A stretch of 64,000 bases of DNA from JAGVSV01 sp040766135 (GCA_040766135.1 JAXGRA010000001.1:62001-126000), one strand, 5' to 3'; positions 43,264 to 51,677 are shown, counted from the stretch's first letter. Translations and numbers: made by a program. The notes: generated by a model not told the origin, from the letters alone.

Positions 43264-43815
43264 TCATTTTATGATTGATTCAAACTCAATCCCTGCTTCT
43301 CGCATCTGCTTTAACATACGCAGACGCTCAGCAAAGCGTTCACCGCCCAGAGCGCATTCCTTTTCAGTGGGATGATTCTTAAAGATTTCCCAGCGGATTT
43401 CACTGGCAGGGTTAGCACTGTGAGGGCCCGCTGTCCGGGTGCGGAATTGCTCGATCAGTTTGGGAGATAACGCGCCGTTGCATACATAGGTGCCGATGAT
43501 TGTATTCCTTTCCTTCAGCGCTTCGGCACCGGCCAGAATGGAATTCATGCCATGCCGGGAATCACAAAAATAAGCCAGGGTGCAAAAGATTCCTACATAT
43601 TTGCCCGAAATAGTGTCCATCAGTTCCTTCATGGCTGTGTTGGGGCCGCCCTTGTCCACCCAATAACCCAACAGCAGCACATCCGCATCAGTATCGGGTG
43701 CACCTTGAGCTAAGTCAAAGATGGCTTTATCGGAGGTATCTAAATTCTCATAGATGTGCTGGGCCAGCCGTTTTGTGCAACCTGAAAGGCTGGAATAAAT
43801 AACATGTACTTTCAT
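43264..43815 (-). CDS. Flavodoxin-family protein
   Basis: The 183-residue protein opens with the flavodoxin fold: MKVHVIYSSLSGCTKRLAQHI, whose loop SSLSGCTKR is the FMN phosphate site, then VLLLGYWVDKGGPN and GIFCTLAYFCDSRHG. It should carry electrons. It is the last gene of the nitrogenase-like operon (9 bases after the K-like gene), so it is the likely electron donor to the H-like protein or a partner acting on the product. Six Cys residues, some in TLAYFCD, could also reflect a redox-active site. Confidence 0.85.
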   Translation of the reverse strand: MKVHVIYSSLSGCTKRLAQHIYENLDTSDKAIFDLAQGAPDTDADVLLLGYWVDKGGPNTAMKELMDTISGKYVGIFCTLAYFCDSRHGMNSILAGAEALKERNTIIGTYVCNGALSPKLIEQFRTRTAGPHSANPASEIRWEIFKNHPTEKECALGGERFAERLRMLKQMREAGIEFESIIK

Positions 43816-43824
43816 TTTCTCCTC

Positions 43825-45057
43825 CTATTTTAGCGGATAAAGATAGGCGTCTATTTCCTCCATAAGAAAATCTGCACCGTGTATGCCGCAAAGAGGCAGA
43901 TGATGGGCCATCTCGCTGGCAAAAAGAACAGGAGCAGATGCCCTGACTTTATGGTTGTCAGAGGCACAATGATGCAGCATCACATCATCCGCCAACACCA
44001 ATGTATCCTGTAAGCCACGGACGATGTCCAGCCTTTCTTTTTCGCTTTCCAGATACGTGATGTTTTCAGGCAATTCTGATATCACCCGGGGAGATTGGGT
44101 TAAAATCCGGTGTGAAACAGGGATGCCGCACTCTTCCAGAAAGTTGCCCGCACCTTGTATAAGTGCATATTCTCCAAATAATACAGCCTTGCCCTGCCGC
44201 TCTTTGCGCATGAAAGACATGGCTTTCATGCTGCTGACGTGACGTTGTTTTTCCGCAAGTTCTCTGGCAAGAGAAGATGCAACTGGCAGGTCAAGCGTTT
44301 GTTCAATGGCGCGAAGCCAGCTTTGGGTGCCCGCATAACCATAAGGCGTTCCTTCCACAAAAGGAATGCCCAGATGCTCCTGCATCCACTGGCACACAGG
44401 CAGGGCCTCGGGCCTTAAGCAGAGATTGACCTGTGCTTTGGCGGTATGCTGCAATTCTTCAATGGAGGTGTCTAATAACCAGCAGGCATTCAGATGAAAA
44501 CCGAAGGCTTCCTGCATTAAGCGTTTGATTTCATTTCTATCAGAGCGTGCTCTGCGGCTATAGGCGGATGCGCCAATGATGTTATAGGTATTAGATAATT
44601 GAGGCACTTCTTGTTTGACAAAAGCTTCTGCCAGCTGTTGATATACCTGGGCAAGCCCCAGGCCATAGTCCCCCCGCAGGCCGCCTTGCTCCAGAGCGAT
44701 CAGGCGCGCCTTGGTCTTTTCCTGCATGTAGGCACATACCCCTGCCAAATCTGTGCCAATCACCGCAGAAATGGAGGAGGCTACAATAAAAATCACCTCG
44801 GGATGAAAGCTGCTGTCCACCTCCAAGATGGCTTCCTCCAGCCGGGTTACATCCCCCATGACCACATCGTCCTCGCTCATATGGGTGGTAAACAGCCGGT
44901 TCTCCTGGTCTACGCCCAATGCGCTGTAAAAGCCGATGCCATAGTGAGTGGTGCCCGCCGGCCCATATTCAATGATGATGCTTTGCTGGATGGTCATCAA
45001 GCTCCACAGGATGCCCATTCGGTCGGATGGCGTGGGAAAATAGCGAACCAAACTCAT
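43825..45057 (-). CDS. Nitrogenase-like component 1, K-like subunit without cluster cysteines
   Basis: The 410-residue protein belongs to the nitrogenase component 1/oxidoreductase superfamily. The aligned landmark EYGPAGTTHYG matches the family's GPxGC, but the Cys is Thr; VASSISAVIGTDLAG matches the STxCxxEVIGDD region, but its Cys is Ser; and the first Cys of the set is missing too. So this subunit supplies no cysteine to a P-cluster. DPOR (BchNB) has a comparable layout: three Cys from one subunit and one Asp from the other. A C-terminal HHCASDNHK and HGADFL are present. It overlaps the D-like gene by 4 bases (ATGA). Confidence 0.8.
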   Translation of the reverse strand: MSLVRYFPTPSDRMGILWSLMTIQQSIIIEYGPAGTTHYGIGFYSALGVDQENRLFTTHMSEDDVVMGDVTRLEEAILEVDSSFHPEVIFIVASSISAVIGTDLAGVCAYMQEKTKARLIALEQGGLRGDYGLGLAQVYQQLAEAFVKQEVPQLSNTYNIIGASAYSRRARSDRNEIKRLMQEAFGFHLNACWLLDTSIEELQHTAKAQVNLCLRPEALPVCQWMQEHLGIPFVEGTPYGYAGTQSWLRAIEQTLDLPVASSLARELAEKQRHVSSMKAMSFMRKERQGKAVLFGEYALIQGAGNFLEECGIPVSHRILTQSPRVISELPENITYLESEKERLDIVRGLQDTLVLADDVMLHHCASDNHKVRASAPVLFASEMAHHLPLCGIHGADFLMEEIDAYLYPLK

Positions 45058-46358
45058 GCGGGGCTCCTCTCTGCTGCATGGTGCATCTGCTGCAGTTCAT
45101 CTGCAGCCGTTTGCAGGCTGGACAAAGCGTAATGGGTGATTTCAAACCCCAGCATGGAGGCAGCCTGATCACTGCGCACCAGAGCGATGTTTTTCTTTCT
45201 TAACCGGTGTGCGTATTCATGTCCCAAATACAAATTGGGTTGAAGGACGTCATACACAAATTGCAGGGGGGCAATGTTGGCAGGCAGCACCAAGTAAGGA
45301 TCATGCTTGGCTTGAATATACGCCCTGTCTTCCTGGTCTTCCTCCGGCAAATCTGCTGTTTGAATCACCAGGGGCACCATCCCCAAGTCCACCAAAAAGC
45401 GGTTGAACTCAAATAAGGGATACGGGGTATTGCCATAGATATAGCGAAGCCCCTGCACACCTGCCCTGGCTTGATTGGTTTGCTTTATTGCCTGTTGATA
45501 CTTAGCCTCCACCGCCTTTGGCAAAGGATGTCCTAAGGCTTCAAACAACTGCACATAGGCCTGATAGATGCGCTGCGGGGCAACAAACTTTTCAAAAATA
45601 ATATAGGGTGTTCCAAACTTGCGCTTCATTTTTTTAGCCATAGGCAAGGCAGTGCTGTTCACCACAATGTTCGCCTTGGCCCCGGCTGCAACCCGGATTT
45701 CTTCCACAGAACAATTGCTTGGTACTTGCAGGCCAATGTCAACACCGCTTTGCTGCAATATACGATATAGTTCCGTTCCTGCAAAGGAGCCCATCCGCTG
45801 CCCCAATACATTGACCTGCTGGCCTTTGGGCTGAGGTTTCATCATGTCCACACATGCCTCCAGGGTGCGGGTGATGCCGGGAAGGTGATTTTCGCATTTA
45901 AAATGTTCAGTATGCACTGCCATGACGGCAATATCGTATTGCTCGCTTAGTTCATCGGCAATGGCATCCATATCATCTCCAATGATTTCCACTACGCAGG
46001 TGGTGACCAAAAACACCACTTTGGGGTGATAGTCTTCTACCATTTCCTGAAAGGCAGATATCACTCTTTTGCGGGAGCCAAATGTAACATCTCCGCTGTC
46101 CAGCACCACTGATACACAGCGGCCGGATAACCCGCCAAAGCTATCCCCGTTTAGCGTCAGTGACTTTGTATAGTAAGCACATTCATCTGTGCCGATTACC
46201 ATCATCATTGCATCCTGGATGCCTCTGATCGCCAGGGCTGCCCCCATCAAAGGGCAATGGGTTCCTGGAAACAGGGCGTGTGTAAGATGGGTAATCTGCT
46301 TTACATCTTCAATCTCGCTCATACGTTTTAAGCTGGCAACCAGCTGATGTCCGTCCAT
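45054..46358 (-). CDS. Nitrogenase-like component 1, D-like subunit with three cluster cysteines
   Basis: The 434-residue protein has the three P-cluster-type cysteines at the right spacing: Cys35 in GTHCPLMGAA, Cys60 in GTDECAYYTKS, and Cys121 in LVTTCVVEIIGDDMDAI. The region that in NifD supplies the FeMo-cofactor Cys reads NIVVNSTALPMAKKMKRKFG and has no cysteine, so no FeMo-type cofactor is expected. Together with the K-like subunit this suggests a heterotetramer with single [4Fe-4S] clusters, as in dark-operative protochlorophyllide reductase. It is 17 bases after the ABC ATPase gene. The substrate is unknown; no nifB, nifE or nifN is in the window, so nitrogen fixation is not supported. 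Confidence 0.85.
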   Translation of the reverse strand: MDGHQLVASLKRMSEIEDVKQITHLTHALFPGTHCPLMGAALAIRGIQDAMMMVIGTDECAYYTKSLTLNGDSFGGLSGRCVSVVLDSGDVTFGSRKRVISAFQEMVEDYHPKVVFLVTTCVVEIIGDDMDAIADELSEQYDIAVMAVHTEHFKCENHLPGITRTLEACVDMMKPQPKGQQVNVLGQRMGSFAGTELYRILQQSGVDIGLQVPSNCSVEEIRVAAGAKANIVVNSTALPMAKKMKRKFGTPYIIFEKFVAPQRIYQAYVQLFEALGHPLPKAVEAKYQQAIKQTNQARAGVQGLRYIYGNTPYPLFEFNRFLVDLGMVPLVIQTADLPEEDQEDRAYIQAKHDPYLVLPANIAPLQFVYDVLQPNLYLGHEYAHRLRKKNIALVRSDQAASMLGFEITHYALSSLQTAADELQQMHHAAERSPA

Positions 46359-46375
46359 AAGTCCTCCTTCGCTGA

Positions 46376-47152
46376 TTAAAGTTCCCGGAAAGCCAACAGG
46401 GGTTTTTCCCTGCCTGCCACTTCAATAATCTGACAATCCACCTGATATACCTCCCGCATCATCTTGCAGGTGATAACATCCTCCGGCGGGCCTTCGTCAT
46501 ATTTTTTGCCATCCTTCATCACAACGATCCAGTCGCTCACTTGCATGGCGTGACTTAAATCGTGCAACACCATGACCACCCCAATGCCAGACTCGCGGTT
46601 AAAGCGCTTAATCAGGTTCATGGTGTCCATCTGGTGGGCAATGTCCAGGTAGGTGGTAGGCTCATCCAAAAACAAAATCTCCGGCTGCTGGGTAAGCACC
46701 AAGGCAAGCCAAACACGCTGCGCCTCCCCGCCGGAGCACTCGTGGATGGACTTGTCCTGCAATTCCCATGTGTTGGTCACGCGAAGCGCCCAATCAATGA
46801 TTTTTTCATCTTCCTGGCTGTGCTGGCTAAACCATTTCTGATGAGGCATCCGGCCATAGCCCACTAGTTCCCGCACCTTATAATCCGGAGGAGCCGAGTG
46901 TTTTTGAGGTAAAACGCCCAGACGCCGGGCAAGTTCCTTGGGCGAAAAGGTGCTGATTTCATGGCTGTCCAGATAAACGCTGCCACGTTTGGGCTTCAGC
47001 AGCCTGGTCAAACCTTTTAGCACGGTGGATTTGCCGGAGCCATTCGGGCCAATGATGGTCGTTATTTTGGATTTCTGGATGTTAATATACATATCGTCTA
47101 CGGCTATATAGTCCCCGTAGCAGATTTGCAGATCACTTGCGCTAACTTGCAA
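46376..47152 (-). CDS. ABC transporter ATPase, iron-siderophore/corrinoid type
   Basis: The 258-residue ATPase has Walker A GPNGSGKSTVLKGLTRLL, the signature ECSGGEAQRVWLALVL and Walker B ILFLDEPTTYLDIAHQMD, closely matching FepC/FhuC/BtuD-like importers. It overlaps the permease gene by 11 bases. It energises uptake of an iron chelate, heme, or cobalamin-like compound. It sits between the permease and the nitrogenase-like D gene in the same operon. Confidence 0.92.
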   Translation of the reverse strand: MQVSASDLQICYGDYIAVDDMYINIQKSKITTIIGPNGSGKSTVLKGLTRLLKPKRGSVYLDSHEISTFSPKELARRLGVLPQKHSAPPDYKVRELVGYGRMPHQKWFSQHSQEDEKIIDWALRVTNTWELQDKSIHECSGGEAQRVWLALVLTQQPEILFLDEPTTYLDIAHQMDTMNLIKRFNRESGIGVVMVLHDLSHAMQVSDWIVVMKDGKKYDEGPPEDVITCKMMREVYQVDCQIIEVAGREKPLLAFREL

Positions 47153-48161
47153 TCGCTTTCCCTCGCTTTCTCAACATATACAAGAAGAACGGGCCGCCTG
47201 TTACTGCCATCACAATGCCCACGGGTATTTCCATTCCCGGAACAATAACTCGCCCCAGGGTATCGGCTGCCAGCAAAATCAGCGCTCCCAAAAGCACACA
47301 GGTGGGCAGAAGCGCCTTGTGATCGGAACCTACCATCAGCCTGGAAATATGCGGAACAACCAGGCCAACAAACCCGATCATCCCTGCCACAGACACCGTT
47401 GCTGCCGCCAGAAAGGCAGACACACCGGACAACAAGACCCGGTTTAGCGACACCTTCATCCCCAAGCTTTGGGCCATCTCATCCCCCAGCTGCAGCACGT
47501 TTGCACTTTTGATGCACATAAAGGCAAGGACAAGGCCGATGGATGTATAGACAACTGCCACATGCACATGCGGCCAGGACCTGCCCGACAAGCTTCCGTT
47601 CATAAAGGCTAACACCCCTTGCAGCCTGTCGGAGTTAAGCAATTGCAGCAGGCCATTATACGCCCCCAGCACCGAGTTGACAGCAACGCCTGAAAGGATA
47701 ATGCGGACGGGGTCAACCCCGCCTTTCCATGCCATAACATAGATAAGCACGCTGGCCAAAGCAGCCCCGGCAAAGGCAAACAAAGGGACAGCGCTAAGCA
47801 TGTTGGGAAACAAAAGCATAATGCTGGTAGCCGCGGTGCTGGCACCGGCAGACACACCAATGGTGCCGGGGTCTGCCAGCGGGTTTCTCATCACTGCTTG
47901 CAACAAAGCCCCTGCAGCGGATAGGGCAGCCCCCACCAGTAGGGCTAACAGCACGCGGGGCAAGCGCAGGGAGATGACAATGGTTTTAATGGGGTTTGCC
48001 TCTGCACTGCTGATGCCTTGAATAATTTCCCCCAGGGAATAGCCCGCGCTACCCACTGCAATGGCCACCAGAGCCATTGCAGCGTTCAGCACAAGGAGCG
48101 CCACCCATAAAGCGCCCAGCTTTACAGCAGTTTTGGTCGTTACCTGTTGGTTCGTCTGCAT
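47142..48161 (-). CDS. ABC transporter permease, FecCD/BtuC family
   Basis: A 339-residue protein with about ten membrane segments and the FecCD signature LRLPRVLLALLVGAALSAAG near residue 65, plus the coupling region GFVGLVVPHISRLMVG. Such permeases work as homodimers for ferric siderophores, heme or vitamin B12. Start at 48161 is 11 bases after the binding-protein stop. Confidence 0.93.
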   Translation of the reverse strand: MQTNQQVTTKTAVKLGALWVALLVLNAAMALVAIAVGSAGYSLGEIIQGISSAEANPIKTIVISLRLPRVLLALLVGAALSAAGALLQAVMRNPLADPGTIGVSAGASTAATSIMLLFPNMLSAVPLFAFAGAALASVLIYVMAWKGGVDPVRIILSGVAVNSVLGAYNGLLQLLNSDRLQGVLAFMNGSLSGRSWPHVHVAVVYTSIGLVLAFMCIKSANVLQLGDEMAQSLGMKVSLNRVLLSGVSAFLAAATVSVAGMIGFVGLVVPHISRLMVGSDHKALLPTCVLLGALILLAADTLGRVIVPGMEIPVGIVMAVTGGPFFLYMLRKRGKAIAS

Positions 48162-48172
48162 ACGTTGTCCGA

Positions 48173-49132
48173 TTAGTCAGTCAGTTGGTGAACCTGATCA
48201 ATGAGCAAGTTGATGTTGTCAACCACATTGATGCCTGCGCTGGAGATATAGCCAATGGGCAGGTAAAGAATCCGGCCTTCCTTAATGGCGGGGATGGCAT
48301 TCCAATAGTCTGGATTATTTGCAAAATCTTCTTCCATGCTCTTCTGCTGCTCTTCCCCGCTGGGCAGAGCACCTACGGAAAAGATATAATCGGGGTTGTA
48401 GCTTAAAGCCACTTCCAAGTCCAGCAGCACCATGGGCGCTTGGGGGGCGTGATACACGTTTTCAAATCCCAGCATATCCGCCATACTGCCCAGTGTACCT
48501 ATGTTCGATTGAATATAATGAGAAGGCGGTGAGGATTGCAAAACCATTACCGTTTTCCCGGCGTTTCTAGTTTTTTCTTCCGCCAAACGGGCTTCAAGCT
48601 TGACAAAACGCTCAAGGATTTCTTTTCCAGCTTCTCCTTGAGGATCAAAAGCTGCGATGAGCGCTTCGGTTTGAGCTTTAATAGATTCATAGGATACAGT
48701 GTGCCCCGCATCCACATAATACGTGGGGATGCCAGCAGTTTCCAAAATGGCACCGTAGGTATCTTTGGTAGTATAGCCCAGCAACACCAAATCCGGCTGA
48801 AGGGCAACCACAGTTTCCGCATCAAAATTAGCGCCGTGCCCTATTTCAAAATCTGCTTCAATACGCTCCTGCAAGCTGTCCGGCCAAACCACCACCCGGC
48901 TTTTGGGAACGCCCACCAGGGGGACTCCCAACTCGTGCAAAGCAAGGACGGGGGTTGCATGCAGGCACACAACGCGCTGAGGCATGCTTTCCAATACGAG
49001 CGCCTCTTCAAAGCCTTTTTCTTTCATGTTATCGGGATATTCAAGTACAATCTGGTTTTGTTGTGCAAAGCCTGGCGCACAGGCGAACAAGCACAGGATA
49101 GCTACGGATAATACCACAAGCATCTTTTTCAT
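48173..49132 (-). CDS. ABC binding protein 2, iron/tetrapyrrole type (TroA/BtuF fold)
   Basis: The 319-residue protein has a signal peptide (MKKMLVVLSVAILCLFACAP). The segment LFAC could be a weak lipobox, or cleavage may occur at GFA|Q. The mature protein has the class III binding-protein layout: MPQRVVCLHATPVLALHELGVPLVGVPKS, then VVALQPDLVLLGYTTK, and the C-terminal VDNINLLIDQVHQL. It is 20 bases after the other binding protein, with which it shares domain order and the unusual ending 'GIN.V...N.L'. Confidence 0.88.
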   Translation of the reverse strand: MKKMLVVLSVAILCLFACAPGFAQQNQIVLEYPDNMKEKGFEEALVLESMPQRVVCLHATPVLALHELGVPLVGVPKSRVVVWPDSLQERIEADFEIGHGANFDAETVVALQPDLVLLGYTTKDTYGAILETAGIPTYYVDAGHTVSYESIKAQTEALIAAFDPQGEAGKEILERFVKLEARLAEEKTRNAGKTVMVLQSSPPSHYIQSNIGTLGSMADMLGFENVYHAPQAPMVLLDLEVALSYNPDYIFSVGALPSGEEQQKSMEEDFANNPDYWNAIPAIKEGRILYLPIGYISSAGINVVDNINLLIDQVHQLTD

Positions 49133-49152
49133 AATGATTTCCTTCCTTTTAG

Positions 49153-50097
49153 TTATTCGTTTTCTTCTATCATATCCATCAACGCGTTTAGACTATTGAT
49201 GATATTGATTCCTTTGGAAGTGACAAATTCGTTGGACAGAAAGTTCATTTGATTTTCTTTATAGGCGCTCAGCTGTTCCCACATGTCCGGATTTTCCTGG
49301 ATGATAGCTTCATATTGCGCTTTCAGAATATCAGCCATAGGAGCTGTGGGAGAAACACAAAATAGAACCTCAGGATTCAGAGAAACTAATTGCTCAATAT
49401 CAAGAGGCACCGTGCGTGCTTCTGCACCTATAAGCTCGTCTGAAAGATTTTCATACGGAAGCATGGCTAACATGCTGCCAAGATATCCTTGGGAAGTTTG
49501 CTGGTAAAAAGGAGCAGCGCTAAAGAGAATCATCATCCGACGCTTAGGATATGTGACACTAATCTGTTGTGCACGTTCTTCCACTCTTAAAAAGTCTTCT
49601 TTGATTCCCGACACAACATTTTTGTCCCCAAAGGCAGCGCTGAGCACCAATGCTTCCTCTTTTACCTCATCATAAGTAACAGAGGGGCCTTCGCTGGTGT
49701 AATACACATTTAGGCCGGCCGCTTGCAGCAAGGGGCCAAACTTTCCTTTTTGATGGATGCCTAGAATGACTAAATCAGGCGTCATCGCAATGATGCTTTC
49801 TGTATCTAACGTATTCATGCCGGAGTCAATCAAGGGCAGCTGATTCACCCAATCCGGATAATCTACATGCGCGGACAGGGTTTTGGGAGCAGCAATGGGT
49901 TTTAAGCCGCATCGAATGAGGATTTGCAGGGCAGAATTGGATAAACAAACGATTCTTTCAGGCATTTTATCAAGGAAAATGCCCGGCCCTTCGGTTTCCT
50001 GTAGCTTGGAAGGATAGGCGATCTCTATCTCAGATAAGCCTAATCCCATGGGCAGCAACAAAAACAGAACCATTACAAGAGTGAGTCGTTTTTTCAT
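49153..50097 (-). CDS. ABC binding protein 1, iron/tetrapyrrole type (TroA/BtuF fold)
   Basis: The 314-residue protein has a signal peptide (MKKRLTLVMVLFLLLPMGLG) and no cysteine that could anchor lipid. The fold is the same as its downstream paralog: MPERIVCLSNSALQILIRCGLKPIAAPKT, MTPDLVILGIHQK, and the end GINIINSLNALMDMI. Two different binding proteins for one permease suggest two related ligands, or the bound and processed forms of one. A dyad lies just upstream, after the nifH-like stop. This gene is noticeably more AT-rich than the rest of the operon. Confidence 0.85.
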   Translation of the reverse strand: MKKRLTLVMVLFLLLPMGLGLSEIEIAYPSKLQETEGPGIFLDKMPERIVCLSNSALQILIRCGLKPIAAPKTLSAHVDYPDWVNQLPLIDSGMNTLDTESIIAMTPDLVILGIHQKGKFGPLLQAAGLNVYYTSEGPSVTYDEVKEEALVLSAAFGDKNVVSGIKEDFLRVEERAQQISVTYPKRRMMILFSAAPFYQQTSQGYLGSMLAMLPYENLSDELIGAEARTVPLDIEQLVSLNPEVLFCVSPTAPMADILKAQYEAIIQENPDMWEQLSAYKENQMNFLSNEFVTSKGINIINSLNALMDMIEENE

Positions 50098-50132
50098 GAA
50101 ATTTACCTCTCTTCAAAGAATCTGATCGCCTT

Positions 50133-50154
50133 ATACTAATGTTATACATCAGTA
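50133..50154. other. Intercistronic dyad after the nifH-like gene
   Basis: TACTAATGT (50133-50141) and ACATCAGTA (50146-50154) pair with one mismatch, right after the H-like stop on the minus strand. It could stabilise or partially terminate the message, setting different levels of the H-like protein and the rest. Confidence 0.5.
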
Positions 50155-50928
50155 TTAACTGGCTTCACTCCGCTGCAGTACTTCATCTGCAAGGGATTGG
50201 TATACCTGACACATCGGAGAGTGCTGTGCAAACTCAAACACAGTTCCCCCCTGGTTTTCTGCAATCTGTATATCCCCGCTACGGGGAATATAGGCCACTA
50301 CTTCCGTGCCAATTTCTTTGGCCGCCTGCTCTACCAGCACCTCCTCATCCGCTATGTTTTTTGCGTTCAACAAGATGCCGCCTAACCTTGCATAGCCCCT
50401 CTTTTTGAAGTTATCAATGGCTTGGGCAATGTTGTAAGCCGCATATAAGCTCATCATTTCACCGGAGGATACAATGAACACCTCTCTGGCATACCCCTCC
50501 CGGATGGGCATGGCAAAGCCGCCGCACACCACATCGCCCAACACATCATAGATTACAATGTCAGGCTTGAAGTGCCCGAAAGCGTCCAGCTCCTCCAACT
50601 TTTCAAAGGCAGAAATAATGCCCCTTCCCGCACAACCTACCCCCGGCCGCGGGCCGCCTGACTCCACACACAAAACCCCCGCATACCCTTCAAATACGAT
50701 ATCAGCAAGGGTCAATTCGTCTCCCTTTTCCCGTAGCTGTTCCAGCACGGTGGGGATGCGCTTTCCTTTCATCAGGTTTTTGGTGGAATCAGCCTTGGGG
50801 TCACAGCCGATTTGCATCACCCTATGGCCCTTCTTGGCCAAGGCCGCAGACATGTTGGAGGTAGTGGTGGATTTACCAATCCCCCCTTTCCCATAGATCG
50901 CAATTTTTCTCATTGCTGTATTTGCCAT
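50155..50928 (-). CDS. Nitrogenase reductase-like (NifH-family) ATPase
   Basis: The 257-residue protein is a clear NifH homolog: P-loop YGKGGIGKSTTTSNM, GCDPKADST, cluster cysteines in PGVGCAGRGII and GDVVCGGFAMPIRE. NifH-family proteins pass electrons one at a time from a [4Fe-4S] cluster held between two subunits to a component 1, using ATP. No NifB, E or N partners are present, so it serves the D-like/K-like pair downstream. It is the first gene of the eight-gene operon. The AGGAGG site lies 16 bases before the ATG at 50928 and there is no site before the ATG at 50913, so the exact start is uncertain. Confidence 0.9.
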   Translation of the reverse strand: MANTAMRKIAIYGKGGIGKSTTTSNMSAALAKKGHRVMQIGCDPKADSTKNLMKGKRIPTVLEQLREKGDELTLADIVFEGYAGVLCVESGGPRPGVGCAGRGIISAFEKLEELDAFGHFKPDIVIYDVLGDVVCGGFAMPIREGYAREVFIVSSGEMMSLYAAYNIAQAIDNFKKRGYARLGGILLNAKNIADEEVLVEQAAKEIGTEVVAYIPRSGDIQIAENQGGTVFEFAQHSPMCQVYQSLADEVLQRSEAS

Positions 50929-50966
50929 AATGAGATTTGCAAGACCTCCTTTTGTTGATACAGTGG

Positions 50967-51004
50967 GTTAGACAACCCTAACTTCCGCGTTAGGATATAC
51001 TAAC
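50967..51004. promoter_or_regulatory. Two palindromic operator sites upstream of the nitrogenase-like operon
   Basis: GTTAGACAACCCTAAC (50967-50982) and GTTAGGATATACTAAC (50989-51004) each have the pattern GTTAG-N6-CTAAC. They are 22 bases apart, two helical turns. The second overlaps the -10 box. The half-site TTAG/CTAA is similar to DtxR/IdeR/MntR-type metal repressor boxes. Confidence 0.75.
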
Positions 51005-51021
51005 TTTTTGCTGGTTGTCAA
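50994..51021 (-). promoter_or_regulatory. Promoter of the nitrogenase-like operon
   Basis: TTGACA (51016-51021) and TATATC (50994-50999) on the minus strand, 16 bases apart; the -10 is buried inside the second palindrome. Confidence 0.7.
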
Positions 51022-51101
51022 GTTGCTTTTTCAGGATATGGATATGCTTTGCTTGTTTTTACTTGCTTATCTCATGCATTTTACAGCGAATTATTCTTTT
51101 G

Positions 51102-51677
51102 TTAATGATTTGCATCCGCATCAGCGGGCGGCTTCGCAAGCAGCGCTTTTCGCTCTTTCCAGTCCGGCAATATGCGCGCGATTGTTTGATAAAATTCTGC
51201 TGAATGGTTTAAATGAATCAGGTGCGCCAACTCGTGCACCACCACATATTCAATAGCCTGTAGGGGATAATGAAAAAGCCGCCAGGAAAAGCACAGCGCG
51301 CCCTTGCTGCTGCAGCTGCCTAAACGCTTGGCCGCGCTGGTGATTTTGACGTGGGCGGGAGCTACCCCTAACAGCGGCGCATACCGTGCAATAAGCGTGG
51401 GCAACAGCTGCTTGCCACGCTGGCGCAGCGCTTGCTCTTCTGCCGGGGTATAGGCAGACGGCGCGGGCCTTTCAGCGGCCAGCGCCTGTTTTTGCCGTAT
51501 CCAGTGCGCTTTGAGCGCAACAAAAGCATCGATATCCTTGAGCGGCATGCGCCGGGGCGCACGCGCGGTGACACGGCCTTCGCGGTTTACCTCTAAACTC
51601 AGCGTCCTGCGGTCGGAGCGGATGACATAAAAAGACACACCGCCTGCGGTACGTGGGGTGCCTGCAGGGGTATTCAT
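51102..51677 (-). CDS. YgjP/SprT-type metallopeptidase-like protein
   Basis: The 191-residue protein belongs to the YgjP (PF01863) family: VITSA-type core KITSAAKRLGSCSSKGALCFSWRL, then EYVVVHELAHLIHLNHSAEFY with the HELAH zinc site and a second His. Start ATG at 51677 overlaps the J-domain gene stop (ATGA). It ends the murA operon. Substrate unknown. Confidence 0.88.
   Translation of the reverse strand: MNTPAGTPRTAGGVSFYVIRSDRRTLSLEVNREGRVTARAPRRMPLKDIDAFVALKAHWIRQKQALAAERPAPSAYTPAEEQALRQRGKQLLPTLIARYAPLLGVAPAHVKITSAAKRLGSCSSKGALCFSWRLFHYPLQAIEYVVVHELAHLIHLNHSAEFYQTIARILPDWKERKALLAKPPADADANH

Noticed and set aside
43264..50928. A nitrogen fixation operon
   Set aside because: The D-like and K-like proteins lack the FeMo-cofactor Cys, the K-like subunit lacks all P-cluster Cys, and nifB, nifE and nifN are not in the window.
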